Part shown: positions 8,960 to 17,438 of the stretch, in pieces
How the letters are laid out: each line of letters begins with the position of its first letter
How positions within the stretch are numbered: position 1 is the first letter of the stretch
Assembly (NCBI GenBank): GCA_001627335.1
Contig: LUPK01000014.1
Coordinates: 27,189 to 91,188 of the forward strand
Direction: 5' to 3'
DNA: 64,000 bases
From: Nocardioides sp. REDSEA-S33_B3
GTDB taxonomy: Bacteria > Actinomycetota > Actinomycetes > Propionibacteriales > Nocardioidaceae
Program-made: the position numbers and the translations under genes
Notes under the pieces: generated by a model
Database searches by the model: none
Told to the model about the DNA's origin: nothing
Seen by the model: only the letters and a program-made list of their open reading frames with translations

Positions 8960-9170
8960 CCAGGCCAGCCGCGACGAAGACTTGCGGGCGATTCACTTGC
9001 GTGACCAGGGCTTCGTCACAGCTTCGCGTCAAGGTCGCCACGTCGAGAACCACCTTGACGACGACCACATCGGCGAGCTGATCGAACAGGCCCTCAGCCG
9101 CGCCGACCACGCGCGGCTCGGCCTCGTCGATCGCGACGACACGAACTCAGGACTCGACGCAAATCCCTGA
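8960..9170 (+). pseudogene. C-terminal remnant of an ArsR/SmtB-family metal sensor
   Basis: The frame encodes LRDQGFVTASRQGRHVENHL followed by DDDHIGELIEQALSRADH and ends at TGA 9170. This matches the wing and last helix of SmtB/NmtR-type repressors. The helix motif D-x-H-x10-H is degraded: the first Asp-His is present, but Arg stands where the next His belongs. The DNA-binding helices are missing and no good start exists; a 90-codon frame opens at 8898. I read it as a decayed regulator left from a second metal operon. The assignment is from remembered family patterns. Confidence 0.55.
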
Positions 9171-9190
9171 CACGTCAAGTCATCGCCCCA

Positions 9191-10192
9191 TCAGTGTCGC
9201 GTCCACTCCTCGGTCTGGGTGAGTCGCAGCAGGTAGATCAACGGCGGTAACACCAAGACCACGGCGAACCCCACGGCAACCAGGAGGCCCTGCAAGGTGG
9301 CTGACGCGCCGGCGGCGGCACGGATCGTCACATGATCGACGAGCAGCCAGGGGTATTGGGCCACACCCCATCCTGACACCACAGACGCGACGGCGACGAC
9401 CGCGGGCCATCGCGCCATCGAGTAGCGACGGCGCCACACCAGCACGAGCGTCGCCACGCCTGCCAGCCCGGCCATCACGACGAGTGGAGCCGCGCGCCCG
9501 GCGAGGCCGTCGGCCAGCACCGGCGCGTCCATCGAGATCGGCACCAGTGCGGCGAACACGAGCGCACCGGTCACGAGCCCCACTCCGAGCGAGCGCGCCC
9601 GAAGGTCCTCCGCCAGCCGTGATCGGCGACTGCGATGTGCATCGGCGGCGAGGAACACGCCGGCCAGGAACGCGCAGGTGCCGACCGCGATGGCCCCACC
9701 GAACAGAGACGTCGGGTTGAGCCAGGACGACCAACGGTCGCCATCCTCCTCCATCGGCACCCGACCTGACGCGATTGCCCCGGCGACCGTGCCGAGGAAG
9801 AACGGTGTGATGACCGAGGACACGGCGAAGATCACGCCGAACAGCCGCGCCTGGCGCAGGGTGGCGGAGTACTTGCGGAACGCGAAACTGGCGCCGCGCA
9901 GCACGATGCCCAGCAGCGCCAGAAGCAACGGCACGACCAGCGTCGACATTGTCGCGGCGAACGACTCCGGGAATCCTGTCCACCAGATCACCAGCACGTA
10001 GATCAGCCACACGTGGTTGGCCTCCCACACGGGTCCGATGCTGTGGTCGACCAGGGTTCGCAGCTCGGCGCCACGCCGGCTGCTACCCGCCGTGAGGTCG
10101 AAGAATCCCGAGCCGAAGTCCGCGCCGCCCAGCACGGCGTACGCGATGACGCCCGCGAACATCGCCGCTGCGACAGCCACCTCGAGACTCAT
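9191..10192 (-). CDS. cydB: Cytochrome bd oxidase subunit II
   Basis: Integral membrane subunit of the quinol oxidase, 333 residues and about eight helices. The N-terminal pattern VLGGADFGSGFFDL, the WEANHVWLIY segment and WWTGFPESFA are conserved CydB features. With CydA it reduces oxygen at high affinity. Its ATG overlaps the cydA stop (ATGA), so the two are translationally coupled. No cydC or cydD follows in the window; the assembly ABC transporter must be elsewhere or is not needed. Confidence 0.95.
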   Translation of the reverse strand: MSLEVAVAAAMFAGVIAYAVLGGADFGSGFFDLTAGSSRRGAELRTLVDHSIGPVWEANHVWLIYVLVIWWTGFPESFAATMSTLVVPLLLALLGIVLRGASFAFRKYSATLRQARLFGVIFAVSSVITPFFLGTVAGAIASGRVPMEEDGDRWSSWLNPTSLFGGAIAVGTCAFLAGVFLAADAHRSRRSRLAEDLRARSLGVGLVTGALVFAALVPISMDAPVLADGLAGRAAPLVVMAGLAGVATLVLVWRRRYSMARWPAVVAVASVVSGWGVAQYPWLLVDHVTIRAAAGASATLQGLLVAVGFAVVLVLPPLIYLLRLTQTEEWTRH

Positions 10193-11589
10193 GACGACGA
10201 ATCCACGGTCTCGGGCGCGTACGGGCTCGGGAGATCGGTCTCACCGCTGCGCCAGCGCCGGGCCATGGACCTGAGCACGATGACCGCGGCTGCGGTCATC
10301 CCGGCATAGATCAACGCACTTATCCCCAGCAACCACCACAATGCCGAGGTGTAGTCGCCGACCGCGTCCGGGGTGCGCATCACTCCGTACACGACCCAGG
10401 GCTGCCGTCCGACCTCGGTCGCCACCCATCCGGCCTCAAGCGCAATCACGGCCAGCGGACCAGCGGCCGCCGCAGCCCTGAGAAACCACCTCTTCGTGAG
10501 CAGGTCACGCCCTCTCCAGCGCTGGACCCAGAACCAGGTGACACCTGCGGCGAGCAACGTGCCGACGCCGACCATCGTCTGGAAGGCCAGATGCGTGATG
10601 TTGACCGGCGGTCGGTCCTCCTCGGGGATGGTGTCCAGGCCAGGCACAGGGTCGTCGAGCGAGTTCATCGCGATCAGCGAGCCGAGAACAGGAATGTCGA
10701 TCGCACCCACGACCTCCCCGTCGACCACAACGCCGCCGAGCCGAAGCGGCGACGGGCTCTCGGTTGTCTCCGCCAGCTCGAACGCGGCCAGCTTCGCCGG
10801 CTGTCGCTCGTCCAACCCGAACCCGAGCACATGCCCCACGAACGGCTGGGTGACCGCGGCGATGGACGCGAAGACGAAGGGCACCATGAAGCCCAACCGG
10901 TGATGTGCGTCGCGGCGCCCGCGCAGCATCCCGGCCGCATAGACCCCCGCAACGCTGAAGCCCGCCACCATATAGGCGCCGACCCACATGTGGGCGAACT
11001 GAAGGAAGGCGTGCTGATTGAACAGCACCGCCCAAGGCTGGACGTCCGTGACCTCCCCGCCGACGAGGCGGAAACCGGTCGGCACGTTCATCCAGGCGTT
11101 CACCGCGACCACGCAGTAGGCGCCGACGATGCCGGTGATCGCCATCGGCAGGACCATCAGGACGTGCCGCTTCGCCGGCATCCGTCCCCAGCCGTACAGG
11201 TAGATGCCAAGGAAGATGGCCTCAAGGAAGAACGCCAGACCCTCGAACGCGAACGGCAGTCCGAGCACGTCCCCGTAAGTCCCCATCAGGCCGGGCCACA
11301 ACAGACCCATCTCGAAGCTGAGCACCGTGCCGGAGACCGCGCCGATCGCGAAAAGCACTGCCGAGACCTTCGCCCACCTGCGGGCCAACCCCAGGGCGAC
11401 CGGGTCCTCACGGCGGATCCCGCGCAGGTGCATCACGAAAATCATCGCCGGGAAGGCAACCCCGAAGCACGCCAGCACGATGTGCCATCCCAAGGACAGA
11501 GCCATCTGCTGACGGGCCGGGAGAAGCCCCGCGGGCTCCGCGGTCCCGGCGAGCTGCATTGCGTCGACGACGAGATCGGGAGTCAGCAC
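10189..11589 (-). CDS. cydA: Cytochrome bd oxidase subunit I
   Basis: Heme-bearing quinol oxidase subunit of about 466 residues. The heme ligand His lies in SLGWHIVLACFG (about residue 36), WPGLMGTYGDVLGLPFAFEG follows, and the Q-loop is short. It pairs with cydB downstream. The start is uncertain: GTG at 11589, ATG at 11559 and GTG at 11625 are all in frame and none has a clear ribosome binding site. 11625 is disfavoured because it lies only five bases from a Rex-type operator. Expression should rise when NADH/NAD is high, as for Rex-controlled cydAB of Streptomyces. Confidence 0.93.
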   Translation of the reverse strand: MLTPDLVVDAMQLAGTAEPAGLLPARQQMALSLGWHIVLACFGVAFPAMIFVMHLRGIRREDPVALGLARRWAKVSAVLFAIGAVSGTVLSFEMGLLWPGLMGTYGDVLGLPFAFEGLAFFLEAIFLGIYLYGWGRMPAKRHVLMVLPMAITGIVGAYCVVAVNAWMNVPTGFRLVGGEVTDVQPWAVLFNQHAFLQFAHMWVGAYMVAGFSVAGVYAAGMLRGRRDAHHRLGFMVPFVFASIAAVTQPFVGHVLGFGLDERQPAKLAAFELAETTESPSPLRLGGVVVDGEVVGAIDIPVLGSLIAMNSLDDPVPGLDTIPEEDRPPVNITHLAFQTMVGVGTLLAAGVTWFWVQRWRGRDLLTKRWFLRAAAAAGPLAVIALEAGWVATEVGRQPWVVYGVMRTPDAVGDYTSALWWLLGISALIYAGMTAAAVIVLRSMARRWRSGETDLPSPYAPETVDSSS

Positions 11590-11629
11590 GGCACTAACGC
11601 TACGCAATAGGTACGAGCCACCCACGGGC

Positions 11630-11647
11630 TTGTGAAAAGTTTCACTA
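11630..11647. promoter_or_regulatory. Rex-type redox operator upstream of cydAB
   Basis: TTGTGAAAAGTTTCACTA matches the known Rex consensus TTGTGAA-N4-TTCACAA with one change in the right arm. It lies about 40 bases before the preferred cydA start. Rex represses cyd genes in Streptomyces and releases DNA on NADH binding. No rex gene is in the window. Confidence 0.75.
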
Positions 11648-11838
11648 ACGGGTGCGAGGAGTTACCTTCGATGAGGCTCGTAGCGCCGGTGTCGCCGGTG
11701 TCGCCCGGAATCGTGCTGCATCCGGTAATGGAGATTCCGGAGCCCGTTGCGACGGCAGCGGCCCGGAACTGAGCGAGCGTGGGTCCGTTCACGGATGGTC
11801 CGTATCGGCGATGCGGGACTGCGGATTCGCCGCCTACC

Positions 11839-13194
11839 TCAGGCGGCAAAGAGCAGGTAAAGGCCACCTGAGGTGAAGGCGACCATGGCCATGAGTAGAG
11901 GCAGTTGCCCGAGGATCTGGTGACGAGGGGGCAGCAGTGCGACGGATCGGTCGTGAGACGCGATGGCTGCTACCACGTGGCCGACCACGACCGCTCCCAC
12001 CTTGATGTTGGCGAGCAGGGTCGGGTGGTAGCTCAGCCAGTAGTTCACTTGCCAATCGCCGGTGCCGAGGTAGTCGGCACCGGTGGTGAGCGGGTCGCTC
12101 GCCTTGATCAGGGTGTCCTGGCCGACCTCGAACCAGTAGGACGCGTAGTGGGCCACGATGTACCCGAGGATGATCGGCACGATCGAGTGAGCGAGCATGG
12201 CCGGCAGGTCCCGACGACGCAGGTCGGGACCGGTCATGGTCGCCGCGGCGGCACCGGCGAACACGAGGGCTGGTGCGGCGCTGAAGACGAGCAGAGCGAG
12301 GGAGTCAGCGATGGTCGAGCCGTTCTCGAGGCCCGCGACGAGCTCGTTGGTCTGAGAAAAGCGCACCCAGAACGGGGAGTCCTTGAAGGAGTCGAACGCG
12401 GTGCTGCCGAACAGCACCGAGACGACCGCAAGCAGACCGGCCGTCGGGACCACGGTGCTGAGGTTCGCCAGCGGGGACCGCACCACGATCCTGCCCTCGT
12501 GGGTCCCCCAGACTGAGAGCTTGCCGATCAGGGTGGAGTAGACCTCGAACGGGTCGGCCTTCTCGTAGAACCCGTTGCCAAAGATCGCGCCGCCGAGCAG
12601 CATCACAGCGACGTACACCGCGCACCACAGCCGCACGGGGCCGAGCTCGGTGGAGTAGGGATAGACCAGCTCGAGCCACACGAAGGCGAACAGCCCCAGG
12701 GAAGCTGGCCAGTGGCCGAGTCGCGCCGGGTAGGCCAGCAGTCCCACGTCGGGGTCGGACCCAGAGATCTTCGAGAAGGCGAGGTTGATTGTGCGAACCG
12801 GGCTGATCGCCTTCCACACCGGGCCGAGCAGGGCGGAGGCGAAGACCAGGCCGATCCACCACCAGACGTAGAAGATGCCGAAGAACGGGTTGGTCAGCAG
12901 GTCCTCACCGAGCACCGCGGCAGCCGCGGAGTACAGAAAGACCACCATCCCTAGGACACGCGCCGCGACGGCGAAGCCGCGTGAGGTCAGGACACCATCC
13001 ATCCAGTGAGGCACCCGACGGCCGGCCACCGGTCCGTCCGGATTCCCGTCGTACCGCGGTGTCCGCCACGCCAGCGCGAGCACCGAGAACGAGATGATCA
13101 GCGCCGCGACGGCACCGGTGATGGCGAGCTGGGGCGAGATGGGAAGGTCCTTGGCGCCGCCGATGCCGTGCATCGGCAGGGGAAGGGGGATCAC
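11839..13194 (-). CDS. Multi-pass membrane protein of unknown function
   Basis: Hydrophobic protein of about 451 residues with some ten predicted helices. Visible blocks include KDLPISPQLAITGAVAALI near the start, LAWRTPRYDG, and several His in the C-terminal half (MLAHSIVPIILGYIVAHYASYW). Relatives in actinobacteria are sometimes labelled fenitrothion hydrolase, a name I would not transfer because no hydrolase motif is visible. The GTG at 13194 overlaps the lnt stop by GTGA, so it is coupled to lnt. A longer frame upstream gives a polyproline stretch that is an lnt shadow. Its place beside lnt, cydAB and cytochrome c genes suggests an envelope or respiratory role. Confidence 0.75.
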   Translation of the reverse strand: MIPLPLPMHGIGGAKDLPISPQLAITGAVAALIISFSVLALAWRTPRYDGNPDGPVAGRRVPHWMDGVLTSRGFAVAARVLGMVVFLYSAAAAVLGEDLLTNPFFGIFYVWWWIGLVFASALLGPVWKAISPVRTINLAFSKISGSDPDVGLLAYPARLGHWPASLGLFAFVWLELVYPYSTELGPVRLWCAVYVAVMLLGGAIFGNGFYEKADPFEVYSTLIGKLSVWGTHEGRIVVRSPLANLSTVVPTAGLLAVVSVLFGSTAFDSFKDSPFWVRFSQTNELVAGLENGSTIADSLALLVFSAAPALVFAGAAAATMTGPDLRRRDLPAMLAHSIVPIILGYIVAHYASYWFEVGQDTLIKASDPLTTGADYLGTGDWQVNYWLSYHPTLLANIKVGAVVVGHVVAAIASHDRSVALLPPRHQILGQLPLLMAMVAFTSGGLYLLFAA

Positions 13195-14774
13195 GTGGCG
13201 TCCGATCGGTCGAGGGGCATAGCAGGAGGGGAACCGGCATGTGTGGGTGGGAGGCGGCGGCGGCGGCGGCGGCGGCGGCATGCTCGCCGGTCCTGGGCGA
13301 AGGTGACCAGCAGTGCCATCGAGATAATGATCCACGTCAACCGCAACGGTGCGGCGCCGAGTCGGACTGCCCACGTCTGCGACGTGTTGAGAGGCACGTC
13401 GAGGACGACCGATCCCGCTACACGCACCGGAAGCCGCTCGAGGACCGACCCGTCAGGTGCGATCGCCCCTGAGATGCCGTTGACCGAGGACACCACGACA
13501 CTGCGGCCGAGCTCGAGGGCCCGCGCCCTGGACACCTGCCACTGCTGCTCGAGCTGGGCGGTGCCGAGGAACATCGCGTTGCTGGTCTGGACGCTGACCA
13601 GGTCCCCGCCCCGGGCCACCTGTCGACGCAGCACGTCGTCGTAGGCGACGTCGAAGCACAGGGCGGTCGCGACACTGAAGGAGCCGACCCCGATCTGCTC
13701 GGGATCCCCGCCGGGCAGCATGTCCCGGGGGATGGCGGCCACCCTCGAGGACAACCGCTCGGCCAGCGGCCTCAGGGGGACGTACTCCCCGAAGGGCACC
13801 AGCCGCTGCTTCGTGTAGCGCGCCCGCACTCCCCCGTCGTCCCAGAGCAGCGACTGGTTGAGGGCGTAGCGCGCGTCGGGTGCATCTACGACGGCTCCCA
13901 GGAGCAGCGGCACCCCGGCTGCCTCCACAGCCGCTCGCGCCGCCTGGCCGGCGACCACGTCGGTCGTCGGGTCGACAGCCATGGCATTCTCGGGCCACAC
14001 CACCAGGTCGGGCGCAGGACGCCCGGTGTCCGAGGCCGCGAGCTGCCTCGTCTGCCCGACCAGCACCTCGGTGAGGGCCCGGTGATTCGCCACGACTTCC
14101 CGGCCGGAACCCGGCAGCTCCCCCTGCACGATGGCGATCCTGGCCACCGGCCCGGTCGCCTGGTTCGGCGTCACCAGGACCCCACCTGCCATGGCCGGGA
14201 CCGCCACCAGCGCCACCACTGCTGCTGCGGGGACCAGCCCGCGCAGGCTGCGCCGCGTCGCGTGCTCCACCACCGAAGCGATGAGGCACCCGAGCAGCGC
14301 GACCACAGTTCCTGTGGCGGCGACCCCGATGACCGCCACCCAGGCGGACCAGGGCGCATCGACGGCGGAGTACCCGAGCCTTCCCCACGGGACCCCGCCC
14401 CAGGGAACTGCCGCCCGTGCCGACTCGGCCGCCGTGAAGACGCCGGCGGCCCACAGCTGCCACCCGTGGAGTCGACGCACGCGCACCATCGCCACACCGG
14501 CCAAGGCGCCCCACACGCTCTGCGCAGCGACCATCGCGGCCCAGGCAAAGGGGGAGATGGCCTCGGCCAACCACCACAGCGTCATCCCGAGGAAGACCGC
14601 GGCGTGGGCGGCACCGAGGAGTGCCGCTCTGGCGGCTGAGGCCTCACGCAGCGCCAGGACCAGCATCGCCAGGCCCACCGGTGCCAGCCACGGCAGATCG
14701 AAGGGCGGAAAGCCGAGCGCCGTCGTGGCTCCGCCGGCAGCGGCGGTCAGGATGATGGGGCGTTCACCAGCCAC
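13191..14774 (-). CDS. lnt: Apolipoprotein N-acyltransferase
   Basis: Inner-membrane enzyme that N-acylates the Cys of mature lipoproteins. The 527-residue protein has about six N-terminal helices and a nitrilase domain with the full triad Glu262 (WPEN), Lys322 (YTKQRLVPFGEY) and Cys373 (ALCFDV). The GTG start at 14774 was chosen because further upstream the frame enters the divergent operator and resB. The C-terminus has a run of eight or more Arg, encoded by a GGC trinucleotide repeat. It is divergent from resB with a BlaI-type operator between them and overlaps the next gene by GTGA. It is related to the broken copy at 6712-8406. Confidence 0.92.
   Translation of the reverse strand: MAGERPIILTAAAGGATTALGFPPFDLPWLAPVGLAMLVLALREASAARAALLGAAHAAVFLGMTLWWLAEAISPFAWAAMVAAQSVWGALAGVAMVRVRRLHGWQLWAAGVFTAAESARAAVPWGGVPWGRLGYSAVDAPWSAWVAVIGVAATGTVVALLGCLIASVVEHATRRSLRGLVPAAAVVALVAVPAMAGGVLVTPNQATGPVARIAIVQGELPGSGREVVANHRALTEVLVGQTRQLAASDTGRPAPDLVVWPENAMAVDPTTDVVAGQAARAAVEAAGVPLLLGAVVDAPDARYALNQSLLWDDGGVRARYTKQRLVPFGEYVPLRPLAERLSSRVAAIPRDMLPGGDPEQIGVGSFSVATALCFDVAYDDVLRRQVARGGDLVSVQTSNAMFLGTAQLEQQWQVSRARALELGRSVVVSSVNGISGAIAPDGSVLERLPVRVAGSVVLDVPLNTSQTWAVRLGAAPLRLTWIIISMALLVTFAQDRRACRRRRRRRRLPPTHAGSPPAMPLDRSDAT
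13253..13279. repeat. (GGC)9 trinucleotide repeat in the lnt 3' end
   Basis: Nine perfect GGC units on the plus strand, which encode part of the Arg run in the C-terminal tail of Lnt. In-frame slippage would change only the number of Arg residues. Confidence 0.85.
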
Positions 14775-14798
14775 TCGGGCACCACTTTCGTCATGGCC

Positions 14799-14815
14799 TA
14801 CTATCGCCGATAGTA
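14799..14815. promoter_or_regulatory. BlaI-type operator 1 (lnt / resB divergent promoter)
   Basis: TACTATCGCCGATAGTA: perfect 8-bp arms TACTATCG / CGATAGTA around one base. It fits the TACTA-N7-TAGTA pattern of actinobacterial BlaI sites. TAGTAT at 14811-14816 could be the -10 of the resB operon, giving a start of transcription near the in-frame GTG at 14824. Confidence 0.8.
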
Positions 14816-16425
14816 TGAACCACGTGAGGTCGTCCCCCGTCACCGCCGAGTCGGACCAGGGCCCCCGTGCGGCGACGCCACCGGATCGCGGGACCCCGGA
14901 GCCCGCTCGGGTCTCGATGGGCTGGGGCCGCTGGGCCTGGCGGCGACTGACTTCCATGCGCACCGCCGTCGTCCTGCTGATCCTCCTGGCGGTCGCGGCG
15001 GTGCCGGGTTCGCTGCTCCCGCAGCGTGGCGTGGCGAGCGACCCCGCGGCTGTCGCGCTGTTCTACCGCGACAACCCCAACCTCGCTCCGTGGTTGGACC
15101 GGCTGTACCTCTTCGACGTGTACGCGGCCCCGTGGTTCGCCGCCGTGTACCTGCTGCTGCTGGTCTCCATGACCGGGTGCGTCCTTCCTCGATGTGCCTG
15201 CCTGTGGCGCGAGGTCACGGCGCAGCCGCCCGCGGCCCCCCGCAGGCTGGAGCGCGAGGACGCTCACGCTCGCCTCACGGTCGAGGAGGCCTCGGCCTCC
15301 CTGACGGCTGCCGCCGCGCACCTGCGGTCTCGGCGCTTCCGGGTGGTGGAGACCGACGGCGAGGTCCGCGCCGAGAAGGGCCACGTCCGGGAGCTCGGGA
15401 ACCTCGCCTTCCACCTGTCGCTCCTGGTCCTCCTCGTCGGGGTGGCCGGCGGTCGATTGTTCGGCTACGAAGGGCGCGTGGCTGTCGTCGAGGGCTCGAC
15501 GTTCACCAACATCGCGTCCTCCTACGACGCCCTGACCCGCGCCCCCCTGGCCGATCCCGCGGACCTGGAACCTCTCGAGTTCACCCTGCGCAGCTTCGAT
15601 GCACAGTTCGAGACCAGCGGACCACGGCTGGGAGAGCCCCGTTCGTTCACGGCGATCCTGGACTGGGTGACGTCCGACGGCGCGGGAACCACCGAGGTGC
15701 GACCGAACCAGCCCTTCGACGCCAACGGGACCAAGTTCTTCCTCACCGGTCACGGGTACGCCCCGCAGATCACGGTCCGCGACGGCCGCGGTGACGTGGC
15801 CGCATCCGGTCCTGTCATCTTCCTTCCGCAGGATCAGGCGTTCACCTCCGACGGGGTCGTGAAGGTACCCGACGCTCGACCGACCCCCGTGGCACTGGAG
15901 GGTCTCTTCCTGCCGACCGCGGCCCGAGGGGCGGACGGGATCGACGTGTCGGCATACCCCGGCCTGGTGAATCCGGCGCTCCTGCTCACCGCCTACTCCG
16001 GTGACCTCGGACTGGATGACGGCGGGGCTCAGTCGGTCTACACGCTCGACCTGGACGGGCTGGTCGAGGTCACGGGGGACGACGGGGACCGATGGCGGGC
16101 CACGATCGCCCCTGGCGAGACCGTCCGACTGCCCGACGGCCTGGGGACGGTCACCTTCGACGGCGTGACCCGCTTCGCCAACTTCCAGGTGGCCCGAGAC
16201 CCGGGCAAGGAGATCTCGCTCGTGGCGGCGCTGCTCCTGCTCATGGGCCTGAGCGTCTCGCTCGGCGTGCCGCGGCGGCGCGTCTGGGTCCGCCGCGTCG
16301 ACGACGCCACGGTCGAGGTCGGGTGGCGCCACCTCGGGCGTCGTCGCTGCGCCGACAGCGACTCGGCGGCCCTGACCGCCGCGCTCGAGCACGATCCCGA
16401 CAACCACCCGGAGAGCGCGACGTGA
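14815..16425 (+). CDS. resB: Cytochrome c biogenesis protein ResB
   Basis: System II cytochrome c synthetase partner, 536 residues. Three N-terminal hydrophobic helices (MRTAVVLLILLAVAAVPGSLLPQ; FAAVYLLLLVSMTGCVLPR; LGNLAFHLSLLVLLVGVAGG), a large extracytoplasmic domain, and a last helix near residue 470 (ISLVAALLLLMGLSVSLGVP) match ResB. It keeps apocytochrome c and passes it with heme to CcsA. The ATG directly follows the operator palindrome and has no ribosome binding site, so the true start may be a leaderless GTG at 14824. It is the first gene of resB-ccsA-orf31-copC-copD/ctaG-blaI-blaR, with every junction short or overlapping. Confidence 0.93.
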   Translation: MNHVRSSPVTAESDQGPRAATPPDRGTPEPARVSMGWGRWAWRRLTSMRTAVVLLILLAVAAVPGSLLPQRGVASDPAAVALFYRDNPNLAPWLDRLYLFDVYAAPWFAAVYLLLLVSMTGCVLPRCACLWREVTAQPPAAPRRLEREDAHARLTVEEASASLTAAAAHLRSRRFRVVETDGEVRAEKGHVRELGNLAFHLSLLVLLVGVAGGRLFGYEGRVAVVEGSTFTNIASSYDALTRAPLADPADLEPLEFTLRSFDAQFETSGPRLGEPRSFTAILDWVTSDGAGTTEVRPNQPFDANGTKFFLTGHGYAPQITVRDGRGDVAASGPVIFLPQDQAFTSDGVVKVPDARPTPVALEGLFLPTAARGADGIDVSAYPGLVNPALLLTAYSGDLGLDDGGAQSVYTLDLDGLVEVTGDDGDRWRATIAPGETVRLPDGLGTVTFDGVTRFANFQVARDPGKEISLVAALLLLMGLSVSLGVPRRRVWVRRVDDATVEVGWRHLGRRRCADSDSAALTAALEHDPDNHPESAT

Positions 16426-17336
16426 TGCAAGCAGACGAGATGGCACTCTGGTCGGACCGACTGGTCCTCGCCTCGCTGGCTGCCCTGTCCGCCTGTCTGG
16501 TGACCTATGCCGTGGCCGCGGCCCTCGCCGCACGGTCCGCTGGCCGTGCACCGGCGCCCATACTCGTGGGCGGTCCCGAGGCCCTCACCGCGAGCCCCGC
16601 GCCCGTCACGTCGGGCGACAGGGCAAATGCCCTGCGCCCCGCGGGCACGTGGCTCATGGCTTCGGGTGCTGTGCTCCTCGTGGCAGCCGTGGTCGCACGG
16701 GGTCTCGCGGCCAGCAGGGTCCCCTGGGGCAACATGTACGAGTTCGGCCTCACCGCCTCCGCGGCGGTCGCCGTCACCTTCCTCGTGGTCCGTCGCGGTC
16801 GCCGGGTCGATGTCGTGGCCCCCTGGGTCGCGGCATTGGTGCTCGTCCTGCTCGGCGTCTCGGTCACCTCCCTCTACACCCCGGTCGACGACCTGGTGCC
16901 TGTGCTCGACTCCACCTGGCTCGTGGTCCACGTCGCCGCAGCAATCGTGGCGGGTGCGCTCTTCACCGTGGGGGCGTTGGCGACGCTGGCCCAGATGGTG
17001 CTCTCACGCGGTGGTCGCGAGGGGCGCGGGAGCTCCGAGCTCGGCGACCTCGCGCACACCGTCCACCTGGTCGCCTTCCCCATCTGGACCTTTGCCGTGA
17101 TCGCCGGGGCCGTGTGGGCCGAGAACGCCTGGGGTCGCTACTGGGGGTGGGACCCGAAGGAGACCTGGGCTTTCATCACGTGGGTGCTGTACGCCGCTCA
17201 TCTGCACGCCCTGGCCACCGGCGGGTGGCGACGTCGGGCCGGGTGGCTCGCCGTGGCCGGGTTCGCGGCCTTCCTCTTCAACTTCTTCGGAGTGAACATC
17301 TGGATCCCAGGCCTGCACTCCTACGCGGGGGTGTGA
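16425..17336 (+). CDS. ccsA: Cytochrome c biogenesis protein CcsA/CcsB (heme handling)
   Basis: Heme exporter and ligase subunit of system II, 303 residues with about eight helices. The heme-handling signature WGWDPKETWAFITWVLYAAHLH (around residue 243) and several conserved His are present. Its ATG overlaps the resB stop as TGATG. With ResB it ligates heme to CxxCH proteins outside the membrane. Some actinobacterial annotations call this ccsB. A 31-codon gene follows eight bases downstream. Confidence 0.95.
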   Translation: MQADEMALWSDRLVLASLAALSACLVTYAVAAALAARSAGRAPAPILVGGPEALTASPAPVTSGDRANALRPAGTWLMASGAVLLVAAVVARGLAASRVPWGNMYEFGLTASAAVAVTFLVVRRGRRVDVVAPWVAALVLVLLGVSVTSLYTPVDDLVPVLDSTWLVVHVAAAIVAGALFTVGALATLAQMVLSRGGREGRGSSELGDLAHTVHLVAFPIWTFAVIAGAVWAENAWGRYWGWDPKETWAFITWVLYAAHLHALATGGWRRRAGWLAVAGFAAFLFNFFGVNIWIPGLHSYAGV

Positions 17337-17342
17337 CGTCGC

Positions 17343-17438
17343 ATGGGCCAAGACCTCGTCTCGACCCTCGTCATCGGTGCCTTCACGCTGGGGTCGACGC
17401 TCGCCATCCTCTACCTCATCGCACGGGGCCGGTTATGA
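17343..17438 (+). CDS. 31-residue single-helix membrane peptide
   Basis: ATG 17343 to TGA 17438 encodes MGQDLVSTLVIGAFTLGSTL followed by AILYLIARGRL: one transmembrane helix with a short Arg-ending tail. It starts after a G-rich segment (GGGGGTG) downstream of ccsA and its stop overlaps the copC ATG (ATGA), which is good evidence of coupled translation. I do not recognise the family. It is reminiscent in size and place of CcmD-like or cytochrome oxidase small subunits, but no homology is claimed. Confidence 0.7.
   Translation: MGQDLVSTLVIGAFTLGSTLAILYLIARGRL

Noticed and set aside
11652..11876. Small plus-strand ORF after the Rex site
   Set aside because: No ribosome binding site or recognisable composition, and it overlaps the end of the membrane-protein gene.
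12962..13374. N-terminal extension of the membrane-protein gene with a polyproline stretch
   Set aside because: It is the antisense-free shadow of the lnt 3' end in another frame; the GTG at 13194 overlapping the lnt stop is the better start.
14131..14814. Long upstream extension of the resB frame
   Set aside because: It runs through the divergent lnt gene and across the operator; the product is Ala/Thr/Arg-rich without domains.
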